Assembly (NCBI GenBank): GCA_946415315.1
Contig: CAMKRZ010000001.1
Location: forward strand, 186,001 to 250,000
Reading direction: 5' to 3'
From: an uncultured Lachnoclostridium sp.
GTDB taxonomy: Bacteria; Bacillota; Clostridia; Lachnospirales; Lachnospiraceae
Length of the DNA: 64,000 nucleotides
Within the stretch, counting starts at the first letter, position 1. The number at the start of each line of letters is the position of its first letter. The notes beneath the pieces were generated by a model. That model searched no databases and had not been told where the DNA came from. It saw only the letters and a list, made by a program, of their open reading frames with translations. Below are positions 17,348 through 27,076 of the stretch, piece after piece. Made by a program: the position numbers and the translations under genes.

Positions 17348-19960
17348 ATGTTTACGTGGAATTACCAGTACATTTCGAAAGTGAGACTGGCAACGTCGCT
17401 CGCGCAGATGATGCTTGATCCGGAGAAGGGGGATATCCTGATCCGGATCCACACGGCGATCCATCTTGAGGACGAGGCGGTTGAGCTGGCGAGGTTCATC
17501 AAGACGATCGTGCCGGAAGCCAGGATCGTCGGGACGAGCACATCCGCGGTCATCAACCGCGGCAAGCTCGCGATGAACCAGTGTGTGGTCTCGGTGACGC
17601 AGATGAACGGCGGGCATGTACAGTCGCACATCATTCCCACGCGCAATCCGGAAACCGGACTCCCGATCTCCGTAGACGAAGTGTGCCATTCGGCGCAGTG
17701 CAGCGTGCTTCGGGAAGACACGAAACTGATCCTGATGTTCCTTGCGGGAACATACCTGGATATCCAGCGGATGGTTGATCGGAGCAATGAGTGCAAACCC
17801 GGCGTGCAGATGATCGGCGGCATTGTCAATGTATCTGAAATCGGGATTCAGAAGGAATGTAAGGCCGGCTTTGTTTTCGATGAGAACGGATGGACGTCCG
17901 AGGGACTTCTCATGGCGACGCTCGGCGGCGAAGAGATGGAGTGCTTCAGCACCTACGCAACGGGAGTGCAGGCGATCGGCAACGAATACGAGATCACGGA
18001 CGCGTTCGGAAGCTGTTTCCTGGGGATGAACGGGATTGATGCCGCGCAGGAATACAGCACGGGAATCGGAGAGGCGCTTCGGGACCGTCCGGAGCTTGCG
18101 GAGCTCTTCCCGCTTGTTTACTCCGACATGCCCGACATCCCCGTGCCGATCCAGTACCTGGATGAGCAGAGCCTTGCACAGCTGTTCCCGGAGGAGGATC
18201 CCGCGTACGCCGCAATGTTCGCGCAGCGGCCGGATCTCGACCGCAATGCGAAGAAATCCTATATTTGCACAAATCACAATATTCAGGTCGGACGGAAGCT
18301 CCGCAGGGCATTCATTTACGACCGCAAGATCATCGCGGATAACCGCGCGATGTTCGGCCATGTGGAGAGTTTTGAAAAATCCGACACGATCTTTGCGTAC
18401 TCCGGAGCGGCCCGGTCGCTGATCTATTCGAACTGCGCCAAATGGGAACTTTCCGCCTACGAGAACTCCAACATCTGCGGCTGTGTCACGAATGGTGAGA
18501 TCCTGTTCGCAAACGACCGGAACACGCTGGCGGACTGTGCATTTGCCGTGTCCGTGCTCGGCGAGGAGGCGAACACGCAGGAGTGTAATCCGTACGCATT
18601 TTCCCATACCGACTCGCTCGCGGCGGACAACCGGGCGCTTCTCAACTACCTCATGGACATTGAGAGCTATCTGGAGAGCAGTTCCTCCGCTGGGGCTGCG
18701 AACGGGCTCCGCTCGTTTGTGCGCGACTGCGAGCTGAAACTTCTCTATTCGGAAAATGAGGACATCCCGAACGAAGCTGCCCTCCATATGGACATCAAAC
18801 TGAAGGAGTACGACCGCATCTGCTTTATCCAGGTGCCGGACACGTCAGGTATGAAACTGGTCTTCGACGAGGAGCTGATCCGCCTGACGCAGCGCGCGTT
18901 CCTAGGCAAATGCGCCGATTACGCGAAGCGTCATGACTACCGCGTCTATGCGCTCGAGGACTGGCGAGTGGCCATCGGAGCGCCCTCGTATGCGGTCTCC
19001 ATGCCGAAGCTGACCAGGGATATGGAAAACCTGCAGAAGGAACTGTTCACGACGACGGAGGGACTGATCGCGATCGTTCCCATTTTCTGTATCATCAACG
19101 GCTGCACGGTGGAAAATACGGAATCGGTATACAATTCCGCGCGGCTCGAGATGATGAACCGCAACATGCAGTTCTATGTCTGCGACGCGAAGAGCTTCCA
19201 GTCGGATGAGGAGAGCATCCGGGAGCGCTATCACATGGTCAACGTGATCAACTACGCGATCGCGCATGACCGGATTATTCCGTACTACCAGGGAATCCGG
19301 GACAACGCGACGGGCACGATCCACCATTACGAGTCCCTGATGCGGCTGGAGGACGAGAATGGCACGATCTACACGCCGTACCGCTTCCTGGATGTCGCAC
19401 GGTCCTACGGACTTCTTTATGATTCCGTCTCCGCCATCATGATCCGCAAGGTGTTTGAGCGGTTCCGCGATGCCGAGAACATCAGCGTGAGCATCAACCT
19501 TGGCATGCGTGACATCAAGAACCGGGACACGATGGAGCTTGTGTACGACTCGCTCACGGAAGTGAAGCATCCCGAGAATTTCATTTTTGAGATATTGGAA
19601 AATGAAGACGTGGAGGCGTACGATGTCCTCGAGAGTTTTGTCGACCGGATCCATCAGCTGGGGGCCAAGATCTCCATCGATGATTTCGGCAGCGGTTATT
19701 CGAATCTGCAGCATGTGATCAGCATCCATTCGGACTTCATCAAGATTGACGGGTCGATCGTCCGCAAATGCTGTGAGAGCCCCGAGGCGGAACTTCTGAT
19801 CACGCTGATCATGGGCTACAAACAGCTTGGCATGCAGAACCTTAAAGTGGTTGCGGAGTTTGTGGAAAATGAGGAGATCCAGAACGTGCTGCTTAAGCAC
19901 GGGATCGATTATTCGCAGGGATATCTGTTCTCCAGACCCGTACCGGAGATTGCCGTGTAA
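17348..19960 (+). CDS. FIST sensor domain fused to EAL c-di-GMP phosphodiesterase
   Basis: 870 residues. The N-terminal about 380 residues match FIST_N and FIST_C (ARIVGTSTSAVINRGKL, then SCFLGMNG and EILFANDRNTLADCAF), a presumed small-ligand sensing module. Residues about 640-866 are an EAL domain. The signature is E662-S-L rather than EAL, but metal and catalytic positions are kept: SINLG, FEILE, D778-D779 in DDFGSG, FIKIDGS, VAEFVE and SQGYLFS. It should hydrolyse c-di-GMP to pGpG in the cytoplasm; no membrane helix is seen. RBS AGGAGG is 12 bases from ATG. A LacI-like sensor gene follows after 20 bases. Confidence 0.88.
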   Translation: MFTWNYQYISKVRLATSLAQMMLDPEKGDILIRIHTAIHLEDEAVELARFIKTIVPEARIVGTSTSAVINRGKLAMNQCVVSVTQMNGGHVQSHIIPTRNPETGLPISVDEVCHSAQCSVLREDTKLILMFLAGTYLDIQRMVDRSNECKPGVQMIGGIVNVSEIGIQKECKAGFVFDENGWTSEGLLMATLGGEEMECFSTYATGVQAIGNEYEITDAFGSCFLGMNGIDAAQEYSTGIGEALRDRPELAELFPLVYSDMPDIPVPIQYLDEQSLAQLFPEEDPAYAAMFAQRPDLDRNAKKSYICTNHNIQVGRKLRRAFIYDRKIIADNRAMFGHVESFEKSDTIFAYSGAARSLIYSNCAKWELSAYENSNICGCVTNGEILFANDRNTLADCAFAVSVLGEEANTQECNPYAFSHTDSLAADNRALLNYLMDIESYLESSSSAGAANGLRSFVRDCELKLLYSENEDIPNEAALHMDIKLKEYDRICFIQVPDTSGMKLVFDEELIRLTQRAFLGKCADYAKRHDYRVYALEDWRVAIGAPSYAVSMPKLTRDMENLQKELFTTTEGLIAIVPIFCIINGCTVENTESVYNSARLEMMNRNMQFYVCDAKSFQSDEESIRERYHMVNVINYAIAHDRIIPYYQGIRDNATGTIHHYESLMRLEDENGTIYTPYRFLDVARSYGLLYDSVSAIMIRKVFERFRDAENISVSINLGMRDIKNRDTMELVYDSLTEVKHPENFIFEILENEDVEAYDVLESFVDRIHQLGAKISIDDFGSGYSNLQHVISIHSDFIKIDGSIVRKCCESPEAELLITLIMGYKQLGMQNLKVVAEFVENEEIQNVLLKHGIDYSQGYLFSRPVPEIAV

Positions 19961-19980
19961 GACAGGGAGGAAAGCATAGT

Positions 19981-21723
19981 ATGGCGAATTACGGTGATTC
20001 AAAAAAGACGATCGGTTTGATCCTGGAGGATATCTCCGTCGACTACTCGAAGGAGATCATCCACAGCGTGCGCACAGCCATGGCGGGACACAGCGACATG
20101 CGCCTTGTCGTGCTTGCGGGCATTCATGACGAGGAGAAAAACCGTCAGGACGGAAACTACTGGTACAAGACCGTACACAACTCCGTGTACCACCTCGAGG
20201 AGATGCTGAACCTTGACGGTCTGATCCTGACGCTGCCGAACATCTGCGGCGTGAGCGGTGACGATGTCATTGACGAGAGGTACAGCAAGTTCGCGAAGGT
20301 TCCCAAGATCTTCGTCTCGACTGATGTAGCCGACGCCACTACCGTTCGGTACGACAACGAGCAGGGACTTCGTGAGGCGATCGAGTACCTGATCAATGTC
20401 AAGGGAGTCACCAGACTCTGCATGCTCGGCGGCCGTGACGACAACGGGGATGCTCAGGAACGAAAGCGCGTATTTATTGATTGCCTGACCAAGAGTCGGA
20501 TCCCGTACTCGGAGGATATGTACGAGAAGACAGACATGTCCATCGAATCACGCGCGGCAGCGGAGAAGTTGATGGACCGGAATCCCGACGTCCAGGCGAT
20601 CTTCTGCGTCAATGACCAGGTTGCGGTATCCATGTACGACGTTCTCAAGGAGAGAGGACTGATGCCCGGCAAGGATGTGCAGGTGTTCGGATATGACAAC
20701 ACCAAGTTTGCCGGCACGATGATCCCTCCGCTGGCTTCCATCGGAGCGGACGGCCCCACACTCGGTCAGAAAGCAGTGGAACTTCTGCTTGAGAAAATGG
20801 AGGGCAGGGAAGTCGAGTCCGTGGTGCTTCCGACGCGTCTGTACGGGCGGGAGTCCCTCGAGTATGAGATGTACGAATACACGACGATGGAGATGCTTCA
20901 GATCGACACGGCGTTCATTTACCGGATGTTTGACGACTGCCTCTACCGCTACGCGAGCGAGATCCATGACAATGACGAGGTCAATCTCCGCCGACTGTTC
21001 TTCGAGTTTATCTCGCGAATGCTGCGCTCCATGGTATCAAACTCCATGACGATGGAAGAGTTCGCGGAACTGCGAAGACTGATCCACATTTTCTTCGCGA
21101 ACGGCGCGATGAAATATACGGATCCCGCGAAACTGGTGAGAAGCATCGAGCGCCTGCAGAACAGTATGAACAAGTCGCAGAAGTCCGTCAATGCGAACCT
21201 TATGAACAACCGCTGCTTCTCCTACATGAAGGACCGCGCGATCATGGCCATGTCCGAGGAGATCAACGCGATCGGTGAGAACCTTAAGAAGGGCCGCGAG
21301 CGTCTTCAGGATTTCTTCGTCAAATGCATGGAGTTCGAGGGGATCGATGAGGTGAACGAGGAGACGGTGATCCGCAACTGCGACCGGCTCGGGTTGTCCA
21401 ACATTGCCGTGTTCCTGTTTGAGAAGCCGGTAATCTACCGGGACGGGGAACCGGTCGAGTTCCCGTCGGTCATCCGGATGATGTGCTCGGTGAGAGACGG
21501 TGAGATCCGCGTGCTTGCACCGCAGAGGCGCCTGTGCCCGGTGAGCAGCATCCTTGAACGCACGGAACTTCCGAAGTGTGACAGCTTTGCGGTGATCCCG
21601 GTGTTTTACGGATGCCGGATCTACGGCCTGCTGCTCGCCGAGATGAACGAGTACACGGCGGACCGCGGCAACATCGTCGCCGATCAGCTCGGGCGGACGC
21701 TGCGGATCAACGAGAAGGACTGA
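19981..21723 (+). CDS. LacI-like ligand-binding sensor without DNA-binding or GGDEF output
   Basis: 580 residues. Residues about 10-300 form a LacI-type periplasmic-binding fold (IGLILEDISVDYSKEI, VTRLCMLGG, AIFCVNDQVAVSMYDVL, VFGYDNTKFAG) without an HTH. Residues about 300-450 are helical; the final about 120 residues (IAVFLFEKPVIYRDGEPV to FAVIPVFYGCRIYGLLLAEM) look GAF-like. It ends soon after, with no GGDEF, unlike its architectural relative at 1-1683. RBS GGGAGGAAAG precedes ATG. Its position 20 bases after FIST-EAL suggests it senses a ligand and acts by contacting that or another c-di-GMP enzyme; this is inference. Confidence 0.78.
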   Translation: MANYGDSKKTIGLILEDISVDYSKEIIHSVRTAMAGHSDMRLVVLAGIHDEEKNRQDGNYWYKTVHNSVYHLEEMLNLDGLILTLPNICGVSGDDVIDERYSKFAKVPKIFVSTDVADATTVRYDNEQGLREAIEYLINVKGVTRLCMLGGRDDNGDAQERKRVFIDCLTKSRIPYSEDMYEKTDMSIESRAAAEKLMDRNPDVQAIFCVNDQVAVSMYDVLKERGLMPGKDVQVFGYDNTKFAGTMIPPLASIGADGPTLGQKAVELLLEKMEGREVESVVLPTRLYGRESLEYEMYEYTTMEMLQIDTAFIYRMFDDCLYRYASEIHDNDEVNLRRLFFEFISRMLRSMVSNSMTMEEFAELRRLIHIFFANGAMKYTDPAKLVRSIERLQNSMNKSQKSVNANLMNNRCFSYMKDRAIMAMSEEINAIGENLKKGRERLQDFFVKCMEFEGIDEVNEETVIRNCDRLGLSNIAVFLFEKPVIYRDGEPVEFPSVIRMMCSVRDGEIRVLAPQRRLCPVSSILERTELPKCDSFAVIPVFYGCRIYGLLLAEMNEYTADRGNIVADQLGRTLRINEKD

Positions 21724-21816
21724 GCATCGGGAAAGCCGGGGAGAAGGACGTTGTGTCTTCAACAATGATACAAAAAGTGTAAAACAAAAGCATAAACATA
21801 ACGGAGGTGAACAACT

Positions 21817-22386
21817 GTGGGAAAACAGAATTGGAAAGCCGGCAACATGCTGTACCCTGTGCCGGTTGTGATGGTGAGCTGCAAGAAACCGGGGGCAAAT
21901 GAGAAACCGAACATCGTGACGCTTGCGTGGGCGGGAACAATCTGTTCCGACCCGGTAATGCTGTCGGTGTCCGTGCGGCCGGAACGTTACTCGCATGAAC
22001 TCATCGAGGAAAGCGGCGAGTTCGTCGTCAATCTCGTAAACCGCGAGCTTACGGAGTCGTGCGACTGGTGCGGCGTGCGCTCGGGGCGCGATTACGACAA
22101 ATTCCGTGAGCGCGGGCTGACAGAGTATGTCTCCGAATACATGGAGACTCCGGCGATCGCGGAGAGCCCGGTCAACCTGTACTGCAAGGTGCGCAAGGTT
22201 GAGAGGCTCGGCTCCCACGACATGTATATCGCGGAGATCGTCGGCGTCACCGTCGATGACCGCTACATGGACGAGAAGGGACGCTTTGACCTTGAGGCAG
22301 CGGAGCTCGTTGCATACTCCCACGGCGTGTACCATGCGCTCGGGGAGAAACTCGGAACGTTCGGGTACTCTGTGAAGAAGCAGTGA
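21817..22386 (+). CDS. Flavin reductase-like (FMN-binding split barrel) protein
   Basis: 189 residues. GTG 21817 lies 8 bases after GGAGGTG, the best start. The flavin-reductase-like signature is visible: NMLYPVPVVMVSCKKPG, NIVTLAWAGTICSDPVMLSVSVRPERYSHELI and EFVVNLVN, with a CDWCGVRSGRDYDKF loop. The clostridial relatives bind FMN and are assigned as flavin reductases or flavoredoxins; the redox partner is not apparent from the neighbours. It is a single gene, convergent with the next. Confidence 0.85.
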   Translation: MGKQNWKAGNMLYPVPVVMVSCKKPGANEKPNIVTLAWAGTICSDPVMLSVSVRPERYSHELIEESGEFVVNLVNRELTESCDWCGVRSGRDYDKFRERGLTEYVSEYMETPAIAESPVNLYCKVRKVERLGSHDMYIAEIVGVTVDDRYMDEKGRFDLEAAELVAYSHGVYHALGEKLGTFGYSVKKQ

Positions 22387-22468
22387 GACCGGAAGACCGC
22401 GGGATTCGCGAATCGGCGGGAAGCAGGCTCGGTGAAAACGAGGCGGTCAGAAATGCACAGAAAGAAAA

Positions 22469-22492
22469 CAAGCCGCAGGAAACCGCGGCTTG
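22469..22492. terminator. Hairpin between convergent genes
   Basis: CAAGCCGC (22469-22476) pairs with GCGGCTTG (22485-22492). Read on the minus strand it is followed by TTTTCTTT, so it best terminates the lipoprotein gene at 22550; on the plus strand the T-tract is weaker. Confidence 0.7.
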
Positions 22493-22549
22493 AAGTGTTT
22501 TCAGGGGGTGCTGCAGGATGTGATCGGTCCGTGGATTACCATCGGGAGA

Positions 22550-23977
22550 TTACTTGGCATTTTTGCGTCGCATGCGCTTCATTTTCCGTTTGCGCTCACG
22601 CCGATGCCGGATGATCTGGGCGAGCAGCACAATGCCGATGACGAACAGAACACCGCAGAGAATGGGAATCAGGATGCTGCTGCCATCGTCCGTATCATCG
22701 GCGGAAGCAGTGGATTTGCGGTCCGATGTCTTTCCGCTGTCCGTGATCGTAGGCTCCGGAGAGGGCGTCGCCGTCGGGGCCGGAGTGGGCGTCGGTGTGA
22801 GAAGAGGAAGCTCTTCGCGGAGCTTGGCGCCGCATACGGAGCAGGTGAACTCGCCGAGTCCGTGGGACTCCAGTGTAGACTCCGTTACGGTCTCATAAGT
22901 ATCGGACAATGTATGCGCGGGAAGCGTGTAGGCGTCGCGGTACGTGTACCCGCAGGTTTTGCAGGTGTGCTCCGTATAGCCGGGGTTCTTGCAGTTGTCA
23001 GAGGCAATCACGGAATCCGTGTACTCCGGGTTCTCACACATGTGAGGAAGAAGATTGACCGAGTAGTCCTTTCGCTCATCGCGCTTGAAATCGTAGGTAT
23101 TGCCGGAGTCGGTGAATTTGCGGTCCATGACCTCGCCGTAGTCCTTCTCGCAGTATGCGCGCCGGTTCGTGTTGTCCTCGAAAAAAGTGATGAACCCGCT
23201 TAAGGTGTTATCCTTCATGAAGCCCTTGCGGTCGAACCGCTTCGGGTAAATGATGTACATGCCGACCATGCCGCCGCTGTGGACGTAGCCGTGGTCGGAG
23301 ATAAATCCGGCGATCTTTATGGTACAGCCCTCGATGTCGGGATAGCCTGCAGCGCAGATGCCGCCGAGATACTGCTCGTCACGGTTCTTCTTGTCGAGGT
23401 CGATGTTCACAAGCGTCGCGTCGGCCGTGCAGTTGCGGATGACCGCGTTGCCGTAGCCGATCACGCCGCCTACGCCGAACATCCGGCCGTTGTCAACGTC
23501 GAGCCGGAGAGAGCCTGTCACCTCGCAGTTTTCAATCGTTGTCTCGGAGGCAAACCCGGCGATCCCGCCTAAGAAGCAGTCGCCGTCGTAGTTCTGCGTC
23601 ATGTCGATGCCGACCAGACGCACATTTTGGATGGTCGCATTTTCTGCGATCGCGAAGAGCCCGGCGAAGTGCGTGTCGTAGGTTTTGCGGTTGCCGTCGT
23701 AGGTCACGCGTGTCTCCTTGGACACCGCGACCGTGTTGAGGTTGAGGATCGTGAAGCCGCGACCGTCAAACTGTCCGGTGAAGGTGATCGCGGGCCATTG
23801 TACGCCGTCCATGTCGATGTCGCACATGAGAACATACGATCCGGCGGGATCATCGGCGATGGCAAGCATTCCGGCTGCGTCGTAGATCGGCGTCGGGGAC
23901 TGCGCGTCGTCCGCGCCGGCAGAGCGGCACGAAGCGATCAGCAGAAGAATCGTGCATATGAGAAAGAGTCGTTTCAT
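22550..23977 (-). CDS. Surface lipoprotein with beta-helix repeats, Cys-pair repeats and C-terminal membrane anchor
   Basis: 475 residues. The signal peptide ends in IASC. Residues about 30-270 contain repeating short strands of a right-handed beta-helix/GLUG type (FDGRGFTILNLN, NATIQNVRLVGIDM, TTIENCEVTGSL, AVIRNCTAD). Then come CxxCG-type pairs (HTCKTCGYTYRD, FTCSVCGAKLRE), a Thr/Pro linker and a C-terminal membrane helix with a strongly basic tail. It is probably anchored at both ends and displays an adhesive or glycan-binding repeat domain; no catalytic motif is seen. GGAGG precedes ATG 23977. Confidence 0.75.
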   Translation of the reverse strand: MKRLFLICTILLLIASCRSAGADDAQSPTPIYDAAGMLAIADDPAGSYVLMCDIDMDGVQWPAITFTGQFDGRGFTILNLNTVAVSKETRVTYDGNRKTYDTHFAGLFAIAENATIQNVRLVGIDMTQNYDGDCFLGGIAGFASETTIENCEVTGSLRLDVDNGRMFGVGGVIGYGNAVIRNCTADATLVNIDLDKKNRDEQYLGGICAAGYPDIEGCTIKIAGFISDHGYVHSGGMVGMYIIYPKRFDRKGFMKDNTLSGFITFFEDNTNRRAYCEKDYGEVMDRKFTDSGNTYDFKRDERKDYSVNLLPHMCENPEYTDSVIASDNCKNPGYTEHTCKTCGYTYRDAYTLPAHTLSDTYETVTESTLESHGLGEFTCSVCGAKLREELPLLTPTPTPAPTATPSPEPTITDSGKTSDRKSTASADDTDDGSSILIPILCGVLFVIGIVLLAQIIRHRRERKRKMKRMRRKNAK

Positions 23978-24121
23978 GGAAACCTCCGGAGAATCATTTT
24001 ACTCGACATAGAATAGCAGAAAAACGGAATCTTGGCAAGGGCGCGGATTCCCGTAAAAATGACGTGAAAACGGGAATGCGCAAAAGAAAACGGCTTTTAT
24101 CCCGGAGCGGGGTTTTTCCGT

Positions 24122-24150
24122 TTGCGTTTCTTGCCGGTGTGCTTTATAAT
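24122..24150 (+). promoter_or_regulatory. hprK operon promoter
   Basis: TTGCGT (24122-24127), 17-base spacer, TATAAT (24145-24150), 65 bases from the hprK ATG. An imperfect inverted repeat (AAACGG 24088-24093 / CCGTTT 24118-24123) overlaps the -35. Confidence 0.65.
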
Positions 24151-24215
24151 ATCTATGGTCTGAATCGAATCGGGTTCAGCGGAATGCGCGAACTATGAAC
24201 CATACGGAGGTAGGT

Positions 24216-25169
24216 ATGAGCACATATGAGGTTTCCCTCGTTAAGATGGCAGAGAAGATGAATCTGGTGAATCTCACACCGGAGATCGACATTTCCAAAC
24301 GGAAGATAACGAAACCGGAGATCAACCGACCGGCATTGCAGCTGGCCGGCTTTTTCAGTGATTTCGACGCGGAGCGCGTGCAGTTGATCGGTAACGTGGA
24401 GTACGCGTACATGTATAAGAATGAGATGACCTCGGAGGACCGCCACATCTGCTTCTCACGGTTGATGGGGTACGGCGTGCCGTGCATCATTTTCTGTCGT
24501 GATCTGCATGTGAGCGACGGTATGCGCAAGCTTGCTCTCGACAAGGGCGTGCCGGTGTTCCAGAGCAGCATGGAGACGACATACCTGGTGGCTGAGCTGG
24601 TTCGCTGGCTGAAGGTTCAGCTGGCGCCGCGCATCTCAATCCACGGCGTGCTGGTCGATGTCTTCGGCGAGGGTCTGCTGATCATGGGTGAGAGCGGCAT
24701 TGGTAAGAGCGAGGCAGCGCTGGAGCTCATCAAGAGAGGACACCGCCTGGTTTCCGACGACGTCGTCGAGATCAAGAAGGTCAGCGACGATACGCTGTTC
24801 GGATCGGCACCCGATGTGACGAAGCATCTGATCGAGCTTCGTGGTATCGGTATCATCGATGTCAAGACGCTGTACGGTGTGCAGAGTGTCAAGGAGACGC
24901 AGACGATCGACCTTGTGATCCAGCTAGAGGAGTGGGACCGAGAGAAGGAGTATGACCGCCTCGGCCTTGAGGAGCGCTACACCGAGTTCCTCGGAAACCG
25001 CGTGGTGTGCAACAACATTCCGATCCGGCCCGGCCGTAACCTTGCCATCATCTGCGAGGCGGCTGCCATCAATTACCGTCAGAAGAAGATGGGTTACAAT
25101 GCGGCCCTTGAGCTTCAGAAGCGAGTGACGGAAAATCTGATGAGGCATGCGAACGGAGAGATCGATTAA
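24216..25169 (+). CDS. hprK: HPr kinase/phosphorylase
   Basis: 317 residues from ATG 24216, chosen because GGAGGTAGGT lies directly upstream (a longer frame from 24195 has no ribosome site). The N-terminal domain is followed by the P-loop GESGIGKS near residue 155, LVSDDVVEI and the family signature LRGIGIIDVKTLYG. It phosphorylates Ser46 of HPr and Crh with ATP or pyrophosphate and reverses this, controlling catabolite repression through CcpA. It heads a run hprK-glcK-murB-whiA-HPr-like, and the presumed substrate is encoded at the far end. Confidence 0.96.
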   Translation: MSTYEVSLVKMAEKMNLVNLTPEIDISKRKITKPEINRPALQLAGFFSDFDAERVQLIGNVEYAYMYKNEMTSEDRHICFSRLMGYGVPCIIFCRDLHVSDGMRKLALDKGVPVFQSSMETTYLVAELVRWLKVQLAPRISIHGVLVDVFGEGLLIMGESGIGKSEAALELIKRGHRLVSDDVVEIKKVSDDTLFGSAPDVTKHLIELRGIGIIDVKTLYGVQSVKETQTIDLVIQLEEWDREKEYDRLGLEERYTEFLGNRVVCNNIPIRPGRNLAIICEAAAINYRQKKMGYNAALELQKRVTENLMRHANGEID

Positions 25170-25201
25170 ACCCATTGAATACTATAAAGAGGTGTAACGA
25201 C

Positions 25202-26143
25202 ATGAGATATTGTTTCGGCATTGATATCGGCGGAACGTCCATCAAGTGCGGTTTGTTCACGCAGGACGGCGCCGTTGTAAGAAAATGGGAGATTCCGACG
25301 AACCGCGAGGCGGGCGGCGTGAAGATCCCCGGCGAGCTGGCCGCTTCCATCTCGGAAGTGATGGGGGAGGAGAAACTGACGCAGGATCAGGTCATCGGCG
25401 TCGGCATGGGTGTGCCCGGTCCGGTGCTTGCGGACGGCATGGTGCTGTTGTGCCCGAACCTCGGCTGGGATCACATCAACGTGCGCGTGATGATGGAGCA
25501 GATGCTCGGTGTGCCGGTGCGCGTCGGCAACGACGCCAACGTGGCGGCGCTCGGTGAGCAGTGGAAGGGCGGCGGACGCGGCTACTCCGACATGCTCATG
25601 GTGACGCTCGGAACCGGCGTCGGCGGAGGTTTGATCCTCGGCGGAAAGATCGTCTGCGGCAGCAACGGCGCGGCAGCGGAGATCGGCCACATCGTGGTCA
25701 ACCCGGAGGAGACGGACCGCTGCGGCTGCGGATGCAGAGGCCATCTCGAGCAGTACGCTTCGGCGACGGGCATTGTCCGCATGGCGAAGAAGCGCCTCGC
25801 CTCCGAGTCGGTGGCGACGTCCCTGCATTCGTTCAACAACCTGACGGCGAAGGACATTTTCGACGAAGCGAAGAAGGGTGACGAGGTTGCCTGCTCGCTG
25901 GTAGACACGCTCGGTTCGTACCTTGCGCTTGCGCTCTCGCATGTGGCGGCTGTCGCGGACCCGGTAGCATTTGTCATCGGCGGCGGTGTGAGCAAGGCCG
26001 GAAGCATCCTCATCGATGCGATCGAGAAGCATTACAACGACAATATTCTTCCCGCGCTGCGCGGCAAAGTGTTCCGCCTTGCGGAGCTCGGCAACGACGC
26101 GGGAATCTACGGTGCAGCGCGGATGACGCTGGAAGACCGGTAA
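25202..26143 (+). CDS. glcK: ROK-family glucokinase
   Basis: 313 residues from ATG 25202 (GAGGTG 7-8 bases upstream). The ATP-binding DIGGTSIKCG is at the N-terminus, then GMGVPGPV, NDANVAALGE and the ROK zinc motif CGCGCRGHLEQYAS. The family phosphorylates glucose to glucose-6-phosphate; some ROK kinases prefer other hexoses. Its place directly behind hprK fits a role in carbon sensing. Confidence 0.9.
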   Translation: MRYCFGIDIGGTSIKCGLFTQDGAVVRKWEIPTNREAGGVKIPGELAASISEVMGEEKLTQDQVIGVGMGVPGPVLADGMVLLCPNLGWDHINVRVMMEQMLGVPVRVGNDANVAALGEQWKGGGRGYSDMLMVTLGTGVGGGLILGGKIVCGSNGAAAEIGHIVVNPEETDRCGCGCRGHLEQYASATGIVRMAKKRLASESVATSLHSFNNLTAKDIFDEAKKGDEVACSLVDTLGSYLALALSHVAAVADPVAFVIGGGVSKAGSILIDAIEKHYNDNILPALRGKVFRLAELGNDAGIYGAARMTLEDR

Positions 26144-26152
26144 TGGAGTTCT

Positions 26153-27076
26153 ATGGTTAGTGAGAAACAGAAACAATTGATCGGTTCCCTGTACAGCTGC
26201 AAGGGCATTTTCCGGGAAAATGAGCCCATGGCGGCGCACACGACCTTCCGGATCGGCGGTCCTGCGGATGTGTATCTCGTCCCGGCGGACGAGGAGCAGC
26301 TGGCGGAGACCGTGCGGCTTTTGCACAGCGAGGGAATGCGGTGGCAGATCCTCGGTAACGGGAGCAACGTGCTTGTGGCGGACGAAGGGATCCGCGGCGT
26401 TGTCATCCACATGGAGGACAAGAAAAGCGTGCCGCAGTACCGTGCGGAAGGCGGACTGACGCTTGCTTCCGTGACGGCCGGAATGTCGCTGTCCGGGTTT
26501 GCGAGGGACGCGTGTGACCGTGGTCTTGCGGACATGGAATACGCGACGGGAATCCCCGGAACGGTCGGCGGCGGGATCGTGATGAACGCCGGCGCGTACG
26601 GCGGCGAGATCGTGGATTCGCTCCGCGAGGTGAGCCTGCTCACGAAGGAAGGAAAGAGACTGGTGCTTCCGGCGAAGGAACTGAAACTGTCCTACCGGTA
26701 CAGCGTGATCCCGGAGAACGAATATCTTGTGACGGGCGCGACATTTGCGCTGCGGGAAGGTGACCGCGAGGCAATCCGCGCGAAGGTGCTGGAGTTGTCG
26801 GCGAAGCGCCGCGAGAAGCAGCCGCTGGAGTTCCCGAGCGCGGGCAGCACGTTCAAGCGACCGGAGGGTTATTTCGCGGGCAAGTTGATCCAGGATTCCG
26901 ACTTGCGCGGGTACGCCGTGGGCGGCGCACAGGTATCCGAGAAACACTGCGGGTTTGTAATCAACCGCGGTGGTGCAACCTGTGCGGATGTGAAGGCGCT
27001 GATCGCCGATGTCCAGCGGATCGTACTGGAGAAGACGGGCGTGAAACTCGAGCCCGAGGTGAAATTCCTGTCGTGA
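26153..27076 (+). CDS. murB: UDP-N-acetylenolpyruvoylglucosamine reductase
   Basis: 307 residues, the length of type II MurB. FAD-binding motifs HTTFRIGGPADV, GNGSNVLVAD and GIPGTVGGGIVMNAGAYGGE are clear; EFPSAGSTFKRPEG carries the catalytic Ser, and KFLS closes the C-terminus after a conserved Glu. It reduces UDP-GlcNAc-enolpyruvate to UDP-MurNAc with NADPH in peptidoglycan synthesis. It starts 9 bases after glcK. An inverted pair of the GGAAAATG octamer lies inside it at 26206-26222. Confidence 0.96.
   Translation: MVSEKQKQLIGSLYSCKGIFRENEPMAAHTTFRIGGPADVYLVPADEEQLAETVRLLHSEGMRWQILGNGSNVLVADEGIRGVVIHMEDKKSVPQYRAEGGLTLASVTAGMSLSGFARDACDRGLADMEYATGIPGTVGGGIVMNAGAYGGEIVDSLREVSLLTKEGKRLVLPAKELKLSYRYSVIPENEYLVTGATFALREGDREAIRAKVLELSAKRREKQPLEFPSAGSTFKRPEGYFAGKLIQDSDLRGYAVGGAQVSEKHCGFVINRGGATCADVKALIADVQRIVLEKTGVKLEPEVKFLS
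26206..26222. repeat. Inverted pair of the GGAAAATG octamer inside murB
   Basis: CATTTTCC (26206-26213), one G, GGAAAATG (26215-26222). It encodes part of GIFRENE, using ATT and AAT codons that are otherwise less favoured here. Confidence 0.8.
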
